Assembly (NCBI GenBank): GCA_028023455.1 | Contig: JAQFVV010001023.1 | Coordinates: forward strand, 64,001 to 128,000 | DNA length: 64,000 bases | From: Epiperipatus broadwayi | Taxonomy: Eukaryota; Onychophora; Udeonychophora; Euonychophora; Peripatidae | Direction of reading: 5' to 3' | Shown here: in pieces, positions 1 to 12,937 of the stretch | Numbering within the stretch: the stretch's first letter is position 1 | Layout of the letters: every line of letters begins with the position of its first letter | The notes under the pieces: model-generated | What the model was told of the DNA's origin: nothing | The model's database searches: none | Seen by the model: only the letters and a program-made list of their open reading frames with translations | Position numbers and translations under genes: made by a program

Positions 1-836
1 ATTAGTGTAGCATATTTAGAATTTAGTATTTGAATCTAGGGCAAGTAAAACATCAGAGTAATGACCTGCTCTAATAGATACTAAGACTCATATATAAAGT
101 TTTGCACCAATTGAGAAAAAGATTTGCTTGTCATAAATCTAATATACAATTATGCCTCCTCATCTATTTATTTTTCTAAACTGCCCTATATGGTTTAGAG
201 CTGTGGAGGAGTAAAGATTTTGAAGCTGAAGGCTCACAGATCATTGCACATACTTCTTGTGAACTCTTAAACTAATCAATTATTTTGCCCTACATAAATT
301 TAGTGCAATGGTAAAGTGTTGGAGCATGGACATCAAGACCTCTGGATTGTGACAAGAAGTCAAGACCCATGAATTGTAGCTCCAGCTATGTCATTTCCGA
401 CTTTTGATTCCTTAGAGCTCCTGGGCAGTACATTATTTGATTATTTTTTTATTGGATTGTTATTAACTGATTATCTGAATGCAATTGCTTGTGAAATCCT
501 GGTTACTTAAAATAACATCACAGATACTTAAAAGGCCAGACTGTATCAATAAGCGAGATGATACATGCAAACTTCCTCCTATTTGGAAAGATTTTTTTAA
601 AAAAACATTCTTAAATTTAACATTTTTGCTATTGGTGGAACTTTAACGTTTTTTTTTCAAATCAGTGATTGTAGCACCTCTACAACTGTCTTTCTACCTT
701 TTATCACCCAGTGGATGACTTGTGTGACCAAGTCGAAATGTCAGTATATCAATATTTAAATTTTTTAACACGGATGAACTGCAAAATATATCTTATATAT
801 ATATAAGCATTTAATTCAATTAATTAATGAGAAGAA
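1..836. other. AT-rich intronic or flanking sequence
   Basis: I see no coding exon, RNA gene or recognisable element here. The stretch is presumably intron of the minus-strand Trk gene, because the kinase exons should lie further left. It has homopolymer T runs and short AT repeats only. Confidence 0.5.
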
Positions 837-840
837 GTGT

Positions 841-1876
841 TATTATTGGTAATAAAATCTGAGGCATTGGAAATAAGAACTGGTGGGGATATGTCTCAGT
901 TCCAATTTTGTTCTTCATTATTGCAATGAGCTTTTGAACCATTCATAGTTGACTTCAAGAAGCAAGTATCAAGCTATGATATAGATCTGATGGAAAATTT
1001 TACTTTGGAGTAAATAAAACCAAAAACTTCATTTGTTCAATTCCTGATTTATAATATATTGATAATTGTACTATTTTTATCATTTCAATAAAATGATATA
1101 CAAAATGTGGCTTTTCATTTTATTCCAGATCATATGCTTAATGTAAGCAGAAATAGTCATATGAAGTTTGTTGGTTTGTACAGAATGTTTTTAATGACCA
1201 CTAATTATCACATGATCACCATTTCTTATGCTTGCTCAAGCTGTTAAAACAGGCAAAACTCTGCATACAGTAGTGCCACTCAGTGTAAGCTAGAGTAATC
1301 AGTGGATGCAAGAAAGTTTGTGTATAGAGATTTTATGCACAAACCTCCTTGTATCATTGATTACTCTGGTTTGCACTGAGTGGCACTACTGTATGGAGAG
1401 TTTTGCCCATTTTAATGTTTTTAATGCTTTGCATGGAAACTACAAAAAACTTATTTGAATAATATTATTGATAATAAAATCTGAGACATTGGAAATAAGA
1501 ACTGGTGTTAAATAGAGTTGTGTCTCGGTTCCAATTTTGTTCTTATTAGTGAGTTTTTAAAAAGAATCATTAATAGTTGACTTCAAGATGCAGGTATCAA
1601 GCCATGATACAGCTCTGATGGAAAATATTACCTTGAAGCAATTAAAAGCAAAACAAAAAGTTTATTTGTTTGGTTTCTGATTTACAGCACCCTGATAATT
1701 GTGCTATTTTTATCATTTCAATAGAATGATATACAGAATAATGCTTATCATTTTTTTTTTTTTTACAGGATCATACGTTTAATGTAAACAGAAATAATCA
1801 TATAAAGTTTGTTGGTTTGTATAGGTTGTTCTTCATGCTCTGCATGGAAACTACAAAGGACTTATTTTAATAATTA
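841..1876. repeat. Tandem duplication of about 0.4 kb, one copy interrupted
   Basis: The segment starting TATTATTGGTAATAAAATC at 841 is repeated from 1463, and the two copies align in order through GCATGGAAACTACAAA near 1430 and 1842. The first copy carries an extra palindromic element (1197-1416) that the second lacks. Divergence is moderate, with scattered substitutions and small indels. Confidence 0.85.
1197..1416. mobile_element. Foldback element, family A (about 220 bp)
   Basis: The two halves form a long inverted repeat: CATACAGTAGTGCCACTCAG on the left returns as its complement near 1377-1396. Direct copies of GTTTTTAATG lie on both sides (1187-1196 and 1417-1426). The homologous position in the adjacent duplicate (1463-1876) lacks the insert, which supports recent transposition. 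Related copies are at 15641, 22735, 24800, 36985 and 42715. No coding capacity is visible, so it is a non-autonomous MITE-like element of unknown class. Confidence 0.8.
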
Positions 1877-2314
1877 ATGTTCAAAATAATGCAGATATTT
1901 TTGATTTGGAAAGTTATATTTATAAAATGATCTTTTAAATTTCTTGACAAACTTTTTAGGCAGAAAGACTTTCTTGTATGTTGATACTGAGTACAGAATC
2001 CTACATCTTACTGCTTATTTAACAGATTAAAAGGAAAAGCATTTCATTGTAGTGATATAACTACTTCAATTAAATTAGTTTCTAATAGGTATTTTATTGC
2101 ATAAAAGGTTTTGTACAAAAGTGGAACAAAGTCTGTTACCAAAGTCAAACAAAAAAAAGTATTCAAATAATTTTTTTTAAGTAGATAATATTCTAAAAAT
2201 ATGAAGGCATAATTGCAAGACAAATTGGGATGTTCTTCAGATAATCATATGTCAATTGTGTACAGCTGAATAGGACATATTTTTGTGAAGAAAAAAGATC
2301 TGATTACTTTATAT

Positions 2315-2711
2315 CGGGGGTGGGCAATTGTTTTGGCTCAGGGGTCACTTTGTGGAAGTGGAGGTTAGTGGAGGGCTGCATTCTTTTTTCATGATACAAT
2401 AAAAATACTGCTTTATTCCCTGTACTACCAAAGAAATATTTGTTTGTCCATTCTTCATTAAACACATGACATTCATCACCGATTTTACATTTTTTAGGAG
2501 GGTTCATGGTTTCACTAAAGTTGGAAATTTATATATTTACTGTTGCAAAGACAAAATTGAAATTAACCACATTAACCAGAACACTGCATACATATTGACG
2601 TGGCTATGGGAAGGAAATCTTGGGTCAAGGCAAATTTTTCTGTCTTGATGGGCCGCAAAAAACTCTTAGCAGGCCACATGTGGCCCTCAGGCCACTATTT
2701 GCCCACCCCTG
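2315..2711 (-). mobile_element. Non-autonomous hAT transposon remnant (397 bp)
   Basis: The ends are inverted repeats of the CAGGGGTGGGCAA type typical of hAT elements, and an 8-bp target-site duplication CTTTATAT flanks the element (2307-2314 and 2712-2719). On the minus strand a short frame contains FNEEWTNKYFF, which resembles the start of hAT transposases of the GTF2IRD2/ZBED-related type. The element is therefore an internally deleted copy of an autonomous hAT. The frame is too short to be functional. Confidence 0.88.
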
Positions 2712-2719
2712 CTTTATAT

Positions 2720-3691
2720 AATTATTTCAAAGCAATTCTAAAAAGTACAATTTCTATTGCTTTCATTATGATGAGGATTTTCATCTTAGGTAAGTTGTTG
2801 AAATCTTTGAGGGGGAAAAAAAATTCAAAATTGATTAAAAGGTAATATTTCATGATCTAGAAGTATTGGTTTGTAAAAATTTTTAGTTTTTTTCTTTATC
2901 TTTTTTTTGGAGTAGAAGGGCCATTCTTATTGAAAAGTAACTGCTAAAAAATAATAAATGATTTGCTACTCTGAAGATCATGTGATATTTGAACACAAAA
3001 GAGACAGATTGAGTTTTCATATAGAAATCTTCATCCCTAGAGTCTGTCGCATTCTCACTGTGCTAAACCACACAGAAACCCATTGTACTAAACCACACAG
3101 GAACCCGCTAATGAATAGATAAATGAATTAAAAAAAAACCATCATACAAAGTTACTAATTATAATAATTTTTATATATACAGTATAAATAAAGTGAATGA
3201 CTGCATTCTATATCATTAAATCATTAGTTTTAATAAAAATAATTTTTTTCTGCAAATCTTTTATATAAGGCATTAAAAAACCTATGCTTAGCTTTTGAAA
3301 TAAAAACCAATGTTTCTGTGTAGGTGTTTTTTTGCCGTCATATTATCTAAGCAAATGGCGATGCTTCCATGCATCTACAGCAAATAGAATCAGTAATACA
3401 TAATCCCAAATATCAGAAGTGCCCATTACCAATAAACACAGATTATAAAAAAATGCTAACATACAAATTGACCAATAAAATCTTTTATGCAATTACCTAT
3501 TTTAATATATTACTATCCAAACAGGTAAACCACCGTTTTCTCAGACTTCTATTAATTTTTCTGACTTTTAAAAATAAAGCCTGGTTAGATTTATTTGTTT
3601 AATTTTACTTTATACAATTAACTCAATCTATCTTACTTTTTTGCTTGTTTGTAATTCAATAGATAGGGAAGGTCCCTATGCGGGAAAATAT
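2720..3691. other. AT-rich intronic sequence
   Basis: I see no gene or complete element. Short open frames here are low-complexity and lack any recognisable motif. Confidence 0.5.
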
Positions 3692-3707
3692 TATAAAATG
3701 ATAACTT

Positions 3708-3791
3708 TTTTTTTCTTCATATGTCAAATGCGAACCCGGGCCAGCTGCTTGGAAGGTAGCTATGCTAACCAGTAAACCACCAACGCTTGAC
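3708..3791 (-). mobile_element. Short tRNA-derived SINE
   Basis: Read on the minus strand the element has a tRNA-like head with a B-box (GGGTTCGCAT), the 3' motif TTTGACATATG and a purine/A tail. It is flanked by a perfect 16-bp target-site duplication, TATAAAATGATAACTT, at 3692-3707 and 3792-3807. Sister copies are at 28949 and 47257. The length of about 85 bp is short even for a SINE. Confidence 0.88.
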
Positions 3792-3809
3792 TATAAAATG
3801 ATAACTTAA

Positions 3810-4780
3810 CTACTTAAAGAACTTGTACGATTAAATTAAGTGGTTTGTTAAGATTAATATTATATATACATAATAACATTAAGTTCAAAATTTAATTATA
3901 AAAATTTATTTAACTTAAATAAACTTTGTAAATTATTTATTTTTGATAATTTTCTAACATGATACTTTAACTGCTTTCATTAATTAATCGTGCAATTAAT
4001 GTTATTAGAGTTCATATAAATTATTAATTAAAAATATGAATATTTTATGAAGCAACAACAAACAGAAATAATTAGCACCACAGAATTCACTCTAATCAAG
4101 TAAAATAATGCTCTGAGCTTTTCAGTTCCACAAAGAGTGTGGCGGATTCAAGAGGAGAAAGTTTTCAATAAAATTTTAGATAAGAAAATTAAAAGGGGGA
4201 AAAAGCCTCAGTTTCATCAGCTAGCACATAATAAATCAACTGACATGATAAATAAATAATTATTAAAACAAACAACTAAATTCATAAAGATAAATTAAGA
4301 TTTAATTGTTATGAATAATCTTTATAAAAACGAATCACTTCGTTTTTATAGATAAATGAAAATCAAGTGATATGGAGAGCAAATCTATTGACTGGATAAA
4401 TAGTTCAGTAAACATGAGACTCATTAGCTATATATAACTATTGTTAATTATGCTCAAGATTTATTTAAAGGCGATTATCAAACACTAACAGATTCATTAC
4501 ACATAAATTATACATTAATAAATTTATTGCTAATAAACAATTTTTTGAATAGAATAATGCTTTTGATCATTTTATTTAATAATATCCAATTCTGCAAGTT
4601 ATGCTTTATTAAAAAAATCAAGTCTAGCAATTAAAAAAATTATGACCAAACTGTTGATAACTTTTTACAATTTATTTAATTTATAATTTTTACTTCAATA
4701 AAGAAAAATACACTATATATATTCAAAATAAGAGTCATAGATCACATGACCCTATTCTCTTAAGCTTTACATGTAAGTTA
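3810..4780. other. AT-rich sequence without genes
   Basis: I see only AT-rich, low-complexity DNA here, with no exon, element or RNA gene that I can support. Confidence 0.5.
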
Positions 4781-4781
4781 T

Positions 4782-5207
4782 AAACAATGAGGATTACCAA
4801 TTCCTCAACAAGCTTTGTGACAAATGCTTAGCTAGAGAAAGCATTTAAAATATCTCTGTCAGAACCCACCCCCAAGCCTCTGACCATGGTTTTATGCTTT
4901 GGCACTCCTCAGAGGTGCTAGGGTAGGTTCAGACACTAGATCTGGGTCTGAACCTATCCTAGCACCTCTCTGAGGAGTACTAAAACACAAAACCATGGTC
5001 AGAGATTTAGGGGGTCCTGACAGATATTTTAAATGTTTTCTCTAGATCTAGTGTCTGAACCTACCCTAGCACTTCTCTGAGGAGTGCCAAAGCATGAAAC
5101 CATGGTCAGAGGTTTGGGGGGAAGTCCTGACAGAGATATTTTAAATGCTTTCTTTAGCTAAGCATTTATCACAAAGCTTGTTGAGGAATTGGCAATCCTC
5201 ATTGTTT
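4782..5207. mobile_element. Palindromic foldback element, family B
   Basis: The outer arms are inverted copies (AACAATGAGGATTACCAATT and its near-complement at 5187-5206). Inside are three alternating-orientation copies of a module running from the TCTAGATCTAGTGTCTGAACC region to GACCATGGTTTTATG. Each module spans about 110 bp. Related sequence occurs in the tandem units at 33.7-34.2 kb. No coding potential is seen. Confidence 0.8.
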
Positions 5208-5209
5208 AC

Positions 5210-6160
5210 ATATATTTCTAATGTGGTCTAACATTTCTCAACTATTGATGGAGATTGAATCATATTTCAATTATATATTCTTATGATCATGTACTTTCAC
5301 TCATTTAACCAATCCAATCTGTATTCTATTTCATTTATAAAATAAGAAGATTGGTGACCATTAAATAAAATAAAGCATCACTTGATATTTCCTTTTTAAA
5401 TTTTCAATATTTGCATTAGGTTTAATAATTATCTCTGTTTACTCTACACTAGAACTATCTATAGCAACTATGGGTAATCAATAATAATGCTATATCTAAA
5501 TTACCAGATTTATTTCTGCCTGGTGGTTTGTCATTGATGAATGACAATTGGCAAAAACTGTTTGAGAATTTGGACATGACACTACTACTTAGAATTTAAT
5601 ATCATTTAAACACACAAAAGATGCCCCTGGAATGGCATAAATAAAGCAAATTACTACTATTAAAGCAATTTTTTAGTCATTAAAATAGATAAACAGCAAC
5701 AACTCAGCTCTACTTAAGATTTGACCTTTAGATTAGGGTGCGATTAATTTATACATTAATCAATTCAGTACTGCCTCTACATATAGCAGACATAACACTT
5801 ATTTGATATATATAATATAGATTTTTTTTGAAAAGTAGTGTCTCAGACTATAACTATTCAATTATTACTATTAATAAACACTTTCACTGAAAAAAATTCT
5901 TTTTTAACTAAACAGTTTTTTTATTGGCTAAGTGAATTAAAGTTTTACAACTTTTGATTGGTCAATTACAAAATCAGCAGTAAAAATATATTCATCTTTT
6001 TATATGATATTCATTTTAGTTTTGTTTGTAAAAAATATATTAATAATTTGTCAGATTATGAAAGTGAACGAAAGTTTTTTCAAAAATAAATTTCTAGTTA
6101 TGATTATAAAAATATTCGATAGCAGAAGACCTAAAAAGAAATTTCATAACAAATTAGAAA
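5210..6160. other. AT-rich sequence without genes
   Basis: No exon or element is recognisable. It is probably intronic. Confidence 0.45.
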
Positions 6161-6164
6161 GTGA

Positions 6165-6590
6165 TGCAGATGTCTTTTTTTTTTCAATTTATGTTCATGT
6201 AAAAGTAAAAAATTTTTTACTAAAATCTTACAATTTTTCTAAAATAATTATATTTTCAGCATATTTTATTAAAATACATTATAATATGAAAACAAATACC
6301 AAGAAAATACTCTAAAACATTCAGTTTTGTTTGAAAATCAAATAAAAAGCTTGGGGCAAGGAAAATTGTTATTAACACTGATTTCTTTTTCAATTTATGT
6401 TCATGTAAAAATAAATAATTTTTTACTAAAATCTTACTATTTTTTAAAATAATTATATTTTCAGCATATTTTGTCAAAATAATTAATAATATGTATGAAA
6501 AATAATAGAAAAACACTCTAAAACATTCATTTTCATTTTGAAAATCAAAACAAAGAAGTTGGAGCAGTGAAAATTATTGACAGGCACTTT
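6165..6590. repeat. Two-copy tandem repeat, unit about 210 bp
   Basis: TTTCAATTTATGTTCATGTA near 6182 recurs near 6389, and the copies stay collinear through CTCTAAAACATTCA near 6310 and 6518. The open frames across this region on both strands are by-products of the repeat. Confidence 0.82.
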
Positions 6591-6594
6591 TCTT

Positions 6595-7500
6595 TTATTC
6601 AGATTGAGAACCAACCAATCAGCACCTAGAAAAGTCTGCCTTCTCCCATTCTTGTAGCTTCTTACATCAATGTTATTGATTTTTTACTTGTAAAATAATT
6701 CTAGAGAGGGCAACATCTTGCGGTACTTTCTAAGGTTTAAAATAAGTGTAATAACACTACGGTAATGTAAAAACTGACAGTTTTCAAGCAATTTGAAGCC
6801 ATATACATCGATCTGTGATTGTTTCTCAGAAAGAGTTAAAAATTATAAAAAAAAAGAGTTATACTCCTAGAAAAATACATTATAATTTTATTATTTTTAT
6901 TATTAGGATATCAAATATCAATAACTTTATGTGCATTATTAATAAATAATATGGTTTATGTTAAAAATGATAAAGTTTTATTTGTTGACAAAAAAAATTT
7001 TTTTTTGCTCACATATTTGGTTGAAAATGAATCTTTTATTTTGTTAAAAGTATACTTTAAATATCAATATATAATCATATTCTTTTCATTAATTTTTTAT
7101 CATATAACCAAGGTCTATTCATCTTATGATATTTTTTGCATGCTATATTTGACATTCGTTGTCAGTGCTATTTATGTGCACTTATTTTCATTTTGTAACC
7201 AATAAAGGTTTTAAGTTCTACATGCAAAAATAAGTTCAGTTATCAAACCAGTGATATGCTAACATTTCATAAGATCTATTGTTTATTATTTATTTAATGC
7301 ATCTACCAGTCACATTTTTTGAAGACCAATTTGATTACCAAGATCATAATCAACAAAAATCAAGCATATTTTTTTTCACTTTGCAATAACCAATCAAAAG
7401 AATGCAATGCCTAAGTATAGCTACCATCAATGTTAATGTTTTCCATCCTCTTAACACAATTTATATAGTATTTCAACATTTGAATACATGTAATAAACCA
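6595..7500. other. AT-rich sequence without genes
   Basis: Nothing beyond short low-complexity open frames is visible. Confidence 0.45.
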
Positions 7501-7507
7501 TTTATGT

Positions 7508-7509
<2 letters not shown>

Positions 7510-7546
<37 letters not shown>
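7510..7546. repeat. (AT)n microsatellite
   Basis: This is an uninterrupted AT dinucleotide tract of about 36 bp. Confidence 0.95.
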
Positions 7547-7549
<3 letters not shown>

Positions 7550-10500
7550 TACACATACATACAATGATTATATACTCTTATGTTTCGAATAGCAGTCTAT
7601 TTTTTTAAGGAGCTGCAAACTCAAAGAATGATTGTAAATTAGACATAACATATGAAATGGAGATTATAATAAGATGCAATGCTTATAAATAATTTATTAA
7701 AAATTTTAATTCTTAAATGATATTACTAATGATATATTTGGAATTGTGTATTTGTATCGTTAAATCATATGTGCGATGTAAATGATGCAAAATTATTAGA
7801 GATTTTTTATAATTATTATTAATTGTATTTACTGTATGCAGTAATCAGTTAATATTTTGTTAACATTTTAAAGAAGGTATTGTAGGCTATGTAAATATGT
7901 ACTACGATCATATGTACATATAAATATTCATATGTACTTACAAATATATATATATTCACACACACATACATATATAATAAAATTTTAGATTATTTCAAAA
8001 ATAATTTCTAATTTCTAATAATTATATAAGCACAATGTTATCATATATGTCCCAAAGCTCATCATTAAGCAAGAACATCGTATAAAGAATAAGTATTTAT
8101 AATGGTCTTCTATAGAGAAAAAAATTGGCAGGTTACTCCAGCTAAAACAATTACACTATAAGTTGGGAATATTACATTAAAAAAATAACTTATCGAATGT
8201 ATATAAAAATTTTAAAAACCTTTGACATACATTATATGCTTGTGTACAGTGTGCTAATTGCAAGTATTCACTTTATGTTTTTATGAAAATGCAACTTAAA
8301 TCGATGTAAAAAGAAAAAACCCCATTTAGCTTAATGTTATTATTTCCTGTGGATCATTCATCAATCATTGTTATCCAGTTTGGTTTTCAAGCTCAAAGAT
8401 TTTCTTGATTTTATTGTGATCATATAAAAAATGCTTAATATTTCTAAAAAAAAATGTGTGTGTTTTCACTGTCCAAAATATACAGCAAAATAGACTGAGA
8501 AAGTGAAACTAAAATAGCATCTAACAGTGTTTTTCTGCAGAATTGGTTTTCATTATGCTGAAAAAAAAAATCCATATTTTGAAAATTTGTACTACTGTAT
8601 TATACCATATTTCTTAAGTGAAGTTATTAAAATTAAAAAACAATGTTTAATAAAAAATCATTTGATTGACTATAAAAATTTCTTATTTATCATTAGTATA
8701 ACAAGAGCCAAATTGACATAAGATACATTCAAAACTTAATCACAGTTAACTTAAAAAAAAATCAGCATATTGAAAAATGGTAATTGTAATCAATATTTAA
8801 GGCTTTTGTTACAATGTGTACTGTGATGATCTAAATAAACAAGTATGATAGCTATAGTGGGGTTTTGGGGGGTATGACATGTTACTATTCTATCAAATGT
8901 GTTTGACCATGTTTTTGCAATAATTTAGCAATTTGTTAAATAGTGCAATTCATTTTGATGGGAGAGTTACAGGCTATTTAAGAAAAAAATTAAAGGCATT
9001 AATCTTATTCACTTTATTTGTGTTGCATTTTTATTATACACAATTTATTATTAATTGCATAAAATCATCCTCATCTTTTCCCCCAAAATTCAATTCAAAT
9101 ATGAAGGATAGCAGTTTCAATTTAATTGAAATTAGCATTCATAATGATTTTAATTCAAAATTGATTGTCTGAAATTTTAGCTAACAATTATACTGTACAC
9201 AATTTAATATTTAATATTGACAGTATATATGATTAAAAATATTTTTAGTTTTATGCTGAATGAAATTTATATTTTTTTCTCAGTACTTCATTTTTTATAC
9301 ACATGTAAAAATGCCTTTATTGCTTTGGATATCTGAAAAGAATCATGAGATGATTTAACACTGAGAAAGCATATTAAGTATTATTTTTAATTTACATTTA
9401 GTAATCTTTGATATTGCTTATATAAATTTGAAACCATTTTACTCCTTTTGCTCCCTTCTTTTGTTTACTAAAATATTTTAGATTAGTGATGTTAACAGTT
9501 TTAATTGACAGAAAAAATTTAATTCAAAATTAATTGACTGAACATTTTAGCTAATATATGTACTGTATATTTTTAATTTTATGCTGAATGAATTTGCTAC
9601 TTTTACAGAACTATGATGATTTACATTCACATAAGGAGATAAATAACTTTTTTCTTTTTTTGCTTCTCTAATCATTAACAATGAAAATCTTTAATTTGGA
9701 TATGTTATTAATGAAGTACTAATTGTCTCATAAAAATACTGGATAAACAAAATGCTGTTCATTCATTAATCATATTTTGAGCATATATTCAAAATATTGA
9801 ATGCAGCACTATAATGCTGTGTGCGAGTCACTATTTTGTTTTTGGATGAGATGACTTTAATAATGATTCTGTGACATTATCAGTGTTACAAATCAAAATA
9901 ATGGGTACAAATTGATGATGATCCCTATTGTGAATCCTTGCATAAAGAGTAAGCACTAAGTGGGGAAAAAGTGTATTCTATAAGACTGAAAATATCCATA
10001 TTTACAAATATAGGCACAAGTGTAGCACACACATTTATAACAGATATATGCTCATCTCTCTTATAAGCTCATCAATTTGATGCAATGATAGATCATCAGA
10101 TTCAGAAATTCAAGATCCAAAATTTGTAGCCCATTTTTGTCACTTTTGGTGCTTGAAATTCCAAAATAATAAAGAAAACATTCAATTTTTAATCCATCAT
10201 TGTGACAAAATGTATATTAAACCTCAAGGATTTAAGAGATGTAAAGCTAAAATAATATTTAAATAATTCATTGCAGTGCAAAAATCTCTTCATCATCATT
10301 CTACAAAGAAACTGTGAAGGATAAATAATAATCCCTGGATTAATCAATTGCTGGATAGTGAGGGTTAATAATATTGCTTTGTTGTTTAAATCTCTAGTTA
10401 AAAATAACTAAATACCTGTTAACAACAAAAAATGGAAGTATTTGCATTGTTTATGGATTAATTATTACCCCCCCCTACCCCAGTTTCATCCAAATTCGAA

Positions 10501-10555
10501 CTTTTGTAAAGAGCGAGTCATCACATATACACAATGTAATTAACTGAAATGTTCT
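7550..10555. other. Long AT-rich intronic stretch
   Basis: No exon, RNA gene or complete element is visible. A weak direct repeat of about 100 bp links 9130-9240 and 9510-9590: both contain AATTCAAAATTRATTG followed by TTTTATGCTGAATGAA. Confidence 0.45.
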
Positions 10556-10560
10556 TTTGT

Positions 10561-10652
10561 AATAGTAGCAGTAGCAGCAGCAATAGGAGTAGTAATAGTA
10601 GTAGTAGTAGTAATAATAATAATAACAACAATGATAATGACAACAACAACAA
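10561..10652. repeat. Compound trinucleotide microsatellite
   Basis: The tract runs through AGT, AGC, AAT and AAC trinucleotides. Similar mixed triplet tracts occur near 39.8 kb. Confidence 0.9.
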
Positions 10653-11049
10653 TATATTTTTCGATCTGGTCAATCAAGAATAAACTTAGTGAAATACAAT
10701 TTATAAAAAAAATTAATAGATTATATTAATATTCATAACAGATAATTATTAAAAAATAACATTGGCCAAAATATAAATACAACAAAACAGTCACAACATT
10801 AATAAAGAAAACATTGTACAGATTTATCTTATAATAACTTACATTCCTCCAATGGAAGAGCAAACATTAATTTGCAAAATATAGATATTTCAATTTTTTA
10901 TTCAAATTTATTTAATTATAAACTTACTGTGTAATCAAAGTGTCATATATCTCTTTATTATGGCTATAAACAGTTCGAATGTTATAATGTCTAATTTTAA
11001 TAAATCAATACTAGTATATTGTAAATATCAACTTTAAGATGTAAGTAAA

Positions 11050-11425
11050 GTGGATTTGAACACAAAATTTCAAGCTTCCTTCAGCTATCCACTCTAACTT
11101 ATATAACCGATACACATGACCACACACATGTGAAAAAGATAAATGAATTCCAATATACGTATTTTGATCTGAACCAGCACTCATCAGTTATTCCAGATCA
11201 TCATTTCACACACATATATAATCAGTGCTCAGTTTATATTAAGATAGCTAATCTTCAAACTTTAATGGAAAGACTGACTGATGAGTGCTGGTTCAGCATG
11301 AAATACTTATATTAGAGATCATTTATCTTTTTCACATGTGTGTAGTCATGTGTATCGGCTATATAAGATGGAGTGGATAGCTGAAGGAAGCTTGAAAGTC
11401 TGAGTTCAAATCCCCTTTAATTAAT
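11050..11425. mobile_element. Hammerhead-repeat foldback (two inverted partial monomers)
   Basis: The left half is in the orientation with GGATTTGAAC at its outer edge. The right half is its inverse and ends GAGTTCAAATCCCC. Each half carries one hammerhead-like core: the left (minus) core has decayed after helix II, and the right (plus) core at 11278-11303 keeps CTGATGA, helix II GTGCT/AGCAT and GAAA. Arms are about 180 bp. I saw no clear target-site duplication. Confidence 0.8.
11278..11330 (+). ncRNA. Hammerhead ribozyme-like core
   Basis: CTGATGA (11278-11284) is followed by GTGCT, loop GGTTC and AGCAT, then GAAA (11300-11303). Helix III is weakened (ATAC/TTAT), and the 5' strand of helix I is not the ACCAA of the family. 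The core is recognisable, but cleavage activity is doubtful. Confidence 0.6.
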
Positions 11426-11998
11426 ATCTAATTTTGTATTCATACTTGTTTAACTTTTCCTTGTAGGTAATTTTTATAACAGTGGAAATAAATATAGTTT
11501 TTTTTTTCATTCAATAATTGTTTATCAAATGTCTTCATTCATATTTTTATAATCAGCTAAAGCGTTTTTATAAATGCCGGAAATGTTTTTCTAAATGTTT
11601 TAATTTTAGTTAATGCAAATCCTTAAAAAATTGTATATAAAACTTTAAACGTAATCTGTATAGCCTATATACGTAATATTTTTATTAAATAATGTATAAC
11701 TTACGCACACACGTATATATATATTGACGCTTAATAACGCAAAGGTTCAATATTTACGACTAACAATAATTAAAATATTATTATTGGTTATAATTACATA
11801 AATTGCTTTTTGGCAGATAACTAATAATATATATATACACACACACACTCTGTATTAAATTTTTTAAATACTGAAAGAAAAAAATATCAAGATGCGCCAA
11901 TTAATGCTTTGCAAAAGTATTTAATAATGTTAGTTTAAAACACTTCATTACTATGACAGTATATATAGACAAATTATAAATGTAATTAAGAAACATAC

Positions 11999-12290
11999 CG
12001 GCACAACATTTTTCCGGACTCTTTCTAAAATAATTGGGATTTTCCACTACATGAATAGATGTAAGGGGCATGGTTTCCCTAGGAGCCACTACATCACCTT
12101 TAGACAAAAGAGGACCATTTGATCGGCTAGTTAGAGGTCTTCGAGATCCTGATGATGTAAATGTAATATCAGCAATATCTTCACAACGATTTAATGTGGT
12201 TCTTCGTTTACGATAAAAGCGCAGAATGAAAAAAGTAAAAACTCCAGCAAATATTAAAGCACAAGCAGCCACTATGACTGAAACGTAAAT
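11999..12290 (-). CDS. Trk-type receptor, transmembrane and NPxY juxtamembrane exon
   Basis: This 292-nt exon begins with a hydrophobic helix (VIVAACALIFAGVFTFFIL) followed by a basic stop-transfer cluster (RFYRKRR), and continues into a cytoplasmic juxtamembrane segment. Near its end is VVENPNYFRK, the counterpart of the Trk IENPQYF motif, the NPxY tyrosine site that recruits Shc/FRS2 PTB domains. The acceptor is CCAATTTAG|ATT and the donor is GCCG|GTATGT, so the exon starts in phase 0 and ends with one base carried over, meeting the stalk exon in frame. In Trk genes the kinase follows NPxY after a short spacer. I found no kinase motifs on the minus strand between here and position 1, so those exons probably lie outside the window. 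The 13.5-kb upstream intron is full of repeats. Confidence 0.9.
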
Positions 12291-12393
12291 CTAAATTGGA
12301 AAAAAAAAGTAAAAAACAAAATTTTACATGAAATACCTGTACGCTTTTTTAAAAGACGTTTTAAGTAAAAAAGATAAGGTAAAATAGACTTTC

Positions 12394-12444
12394 TTTAGCA
12401 GTATGTTATCTTTTATATACAAAAAAAGACAACATACTGCTAAA
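12394..12444. other. Perfect-arm hairpin in the intron
   Basis: TTTAGCAGTATGTT and its exact complement are separated by a 23-base AT-rich spacer that adds a few more pairs. The hairpin lies about 100 bp upstream (in gene orientation) of the Trk transmembrane exon. It could be a miniature foldback or a small-RNA hairpin. Sequence alone cannot decide. Confidence 0.6.
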
Positions 12445-12937
12445 TATATCTCCATGGGTCTCTCAAAGAGAAAATGTGAAAGAGGAAGTTTAGGTTTAGT
12501 AATTGACAAGTGGGAGAATTTGAATGGTTTTCCATTATTGTTTTATTCTCTACCTGAGAATAGTTAGACAATCATTTGCATTCATTATTGGGTGGTTAGC
12601 TGGGTTGTTATAGATTGGATACCTGAAAGAAAAATTCTAAATCTGATTAAAACATGAACATTTTTTTCAAGTTTATCTAGTCTAGGTTTGAATCTAAGTC
12701 ATGGAATGGTAAACAGATGCAGTATAGTTGTGCCACAGTATTTAAATGGATTGATTCTTTTCAAATGATTTACTGCCTTTGTTAACTTTGAAAGTAATCT
12801 TTTTTCATAAACTTGTGTTAAACGATATTTTTGTAATTTTTAAAAATAGAAATTTAGAAAAATCACCATCATATTATTTAAAAATAGATAATAAACCAAA
12901 GTGTTAAAAATTTCTATATAAATTTCTATTAAATCAC

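Noticed and set aside
11999-12290. Assignment to MuSK or ROR instead of Trk
   Set aside because: The exon has the VENPNYF juxtamembrane motif, and the linked Ig exon has the Trk-specific WCIE/GCLY cysteines and NNGxY pattern.
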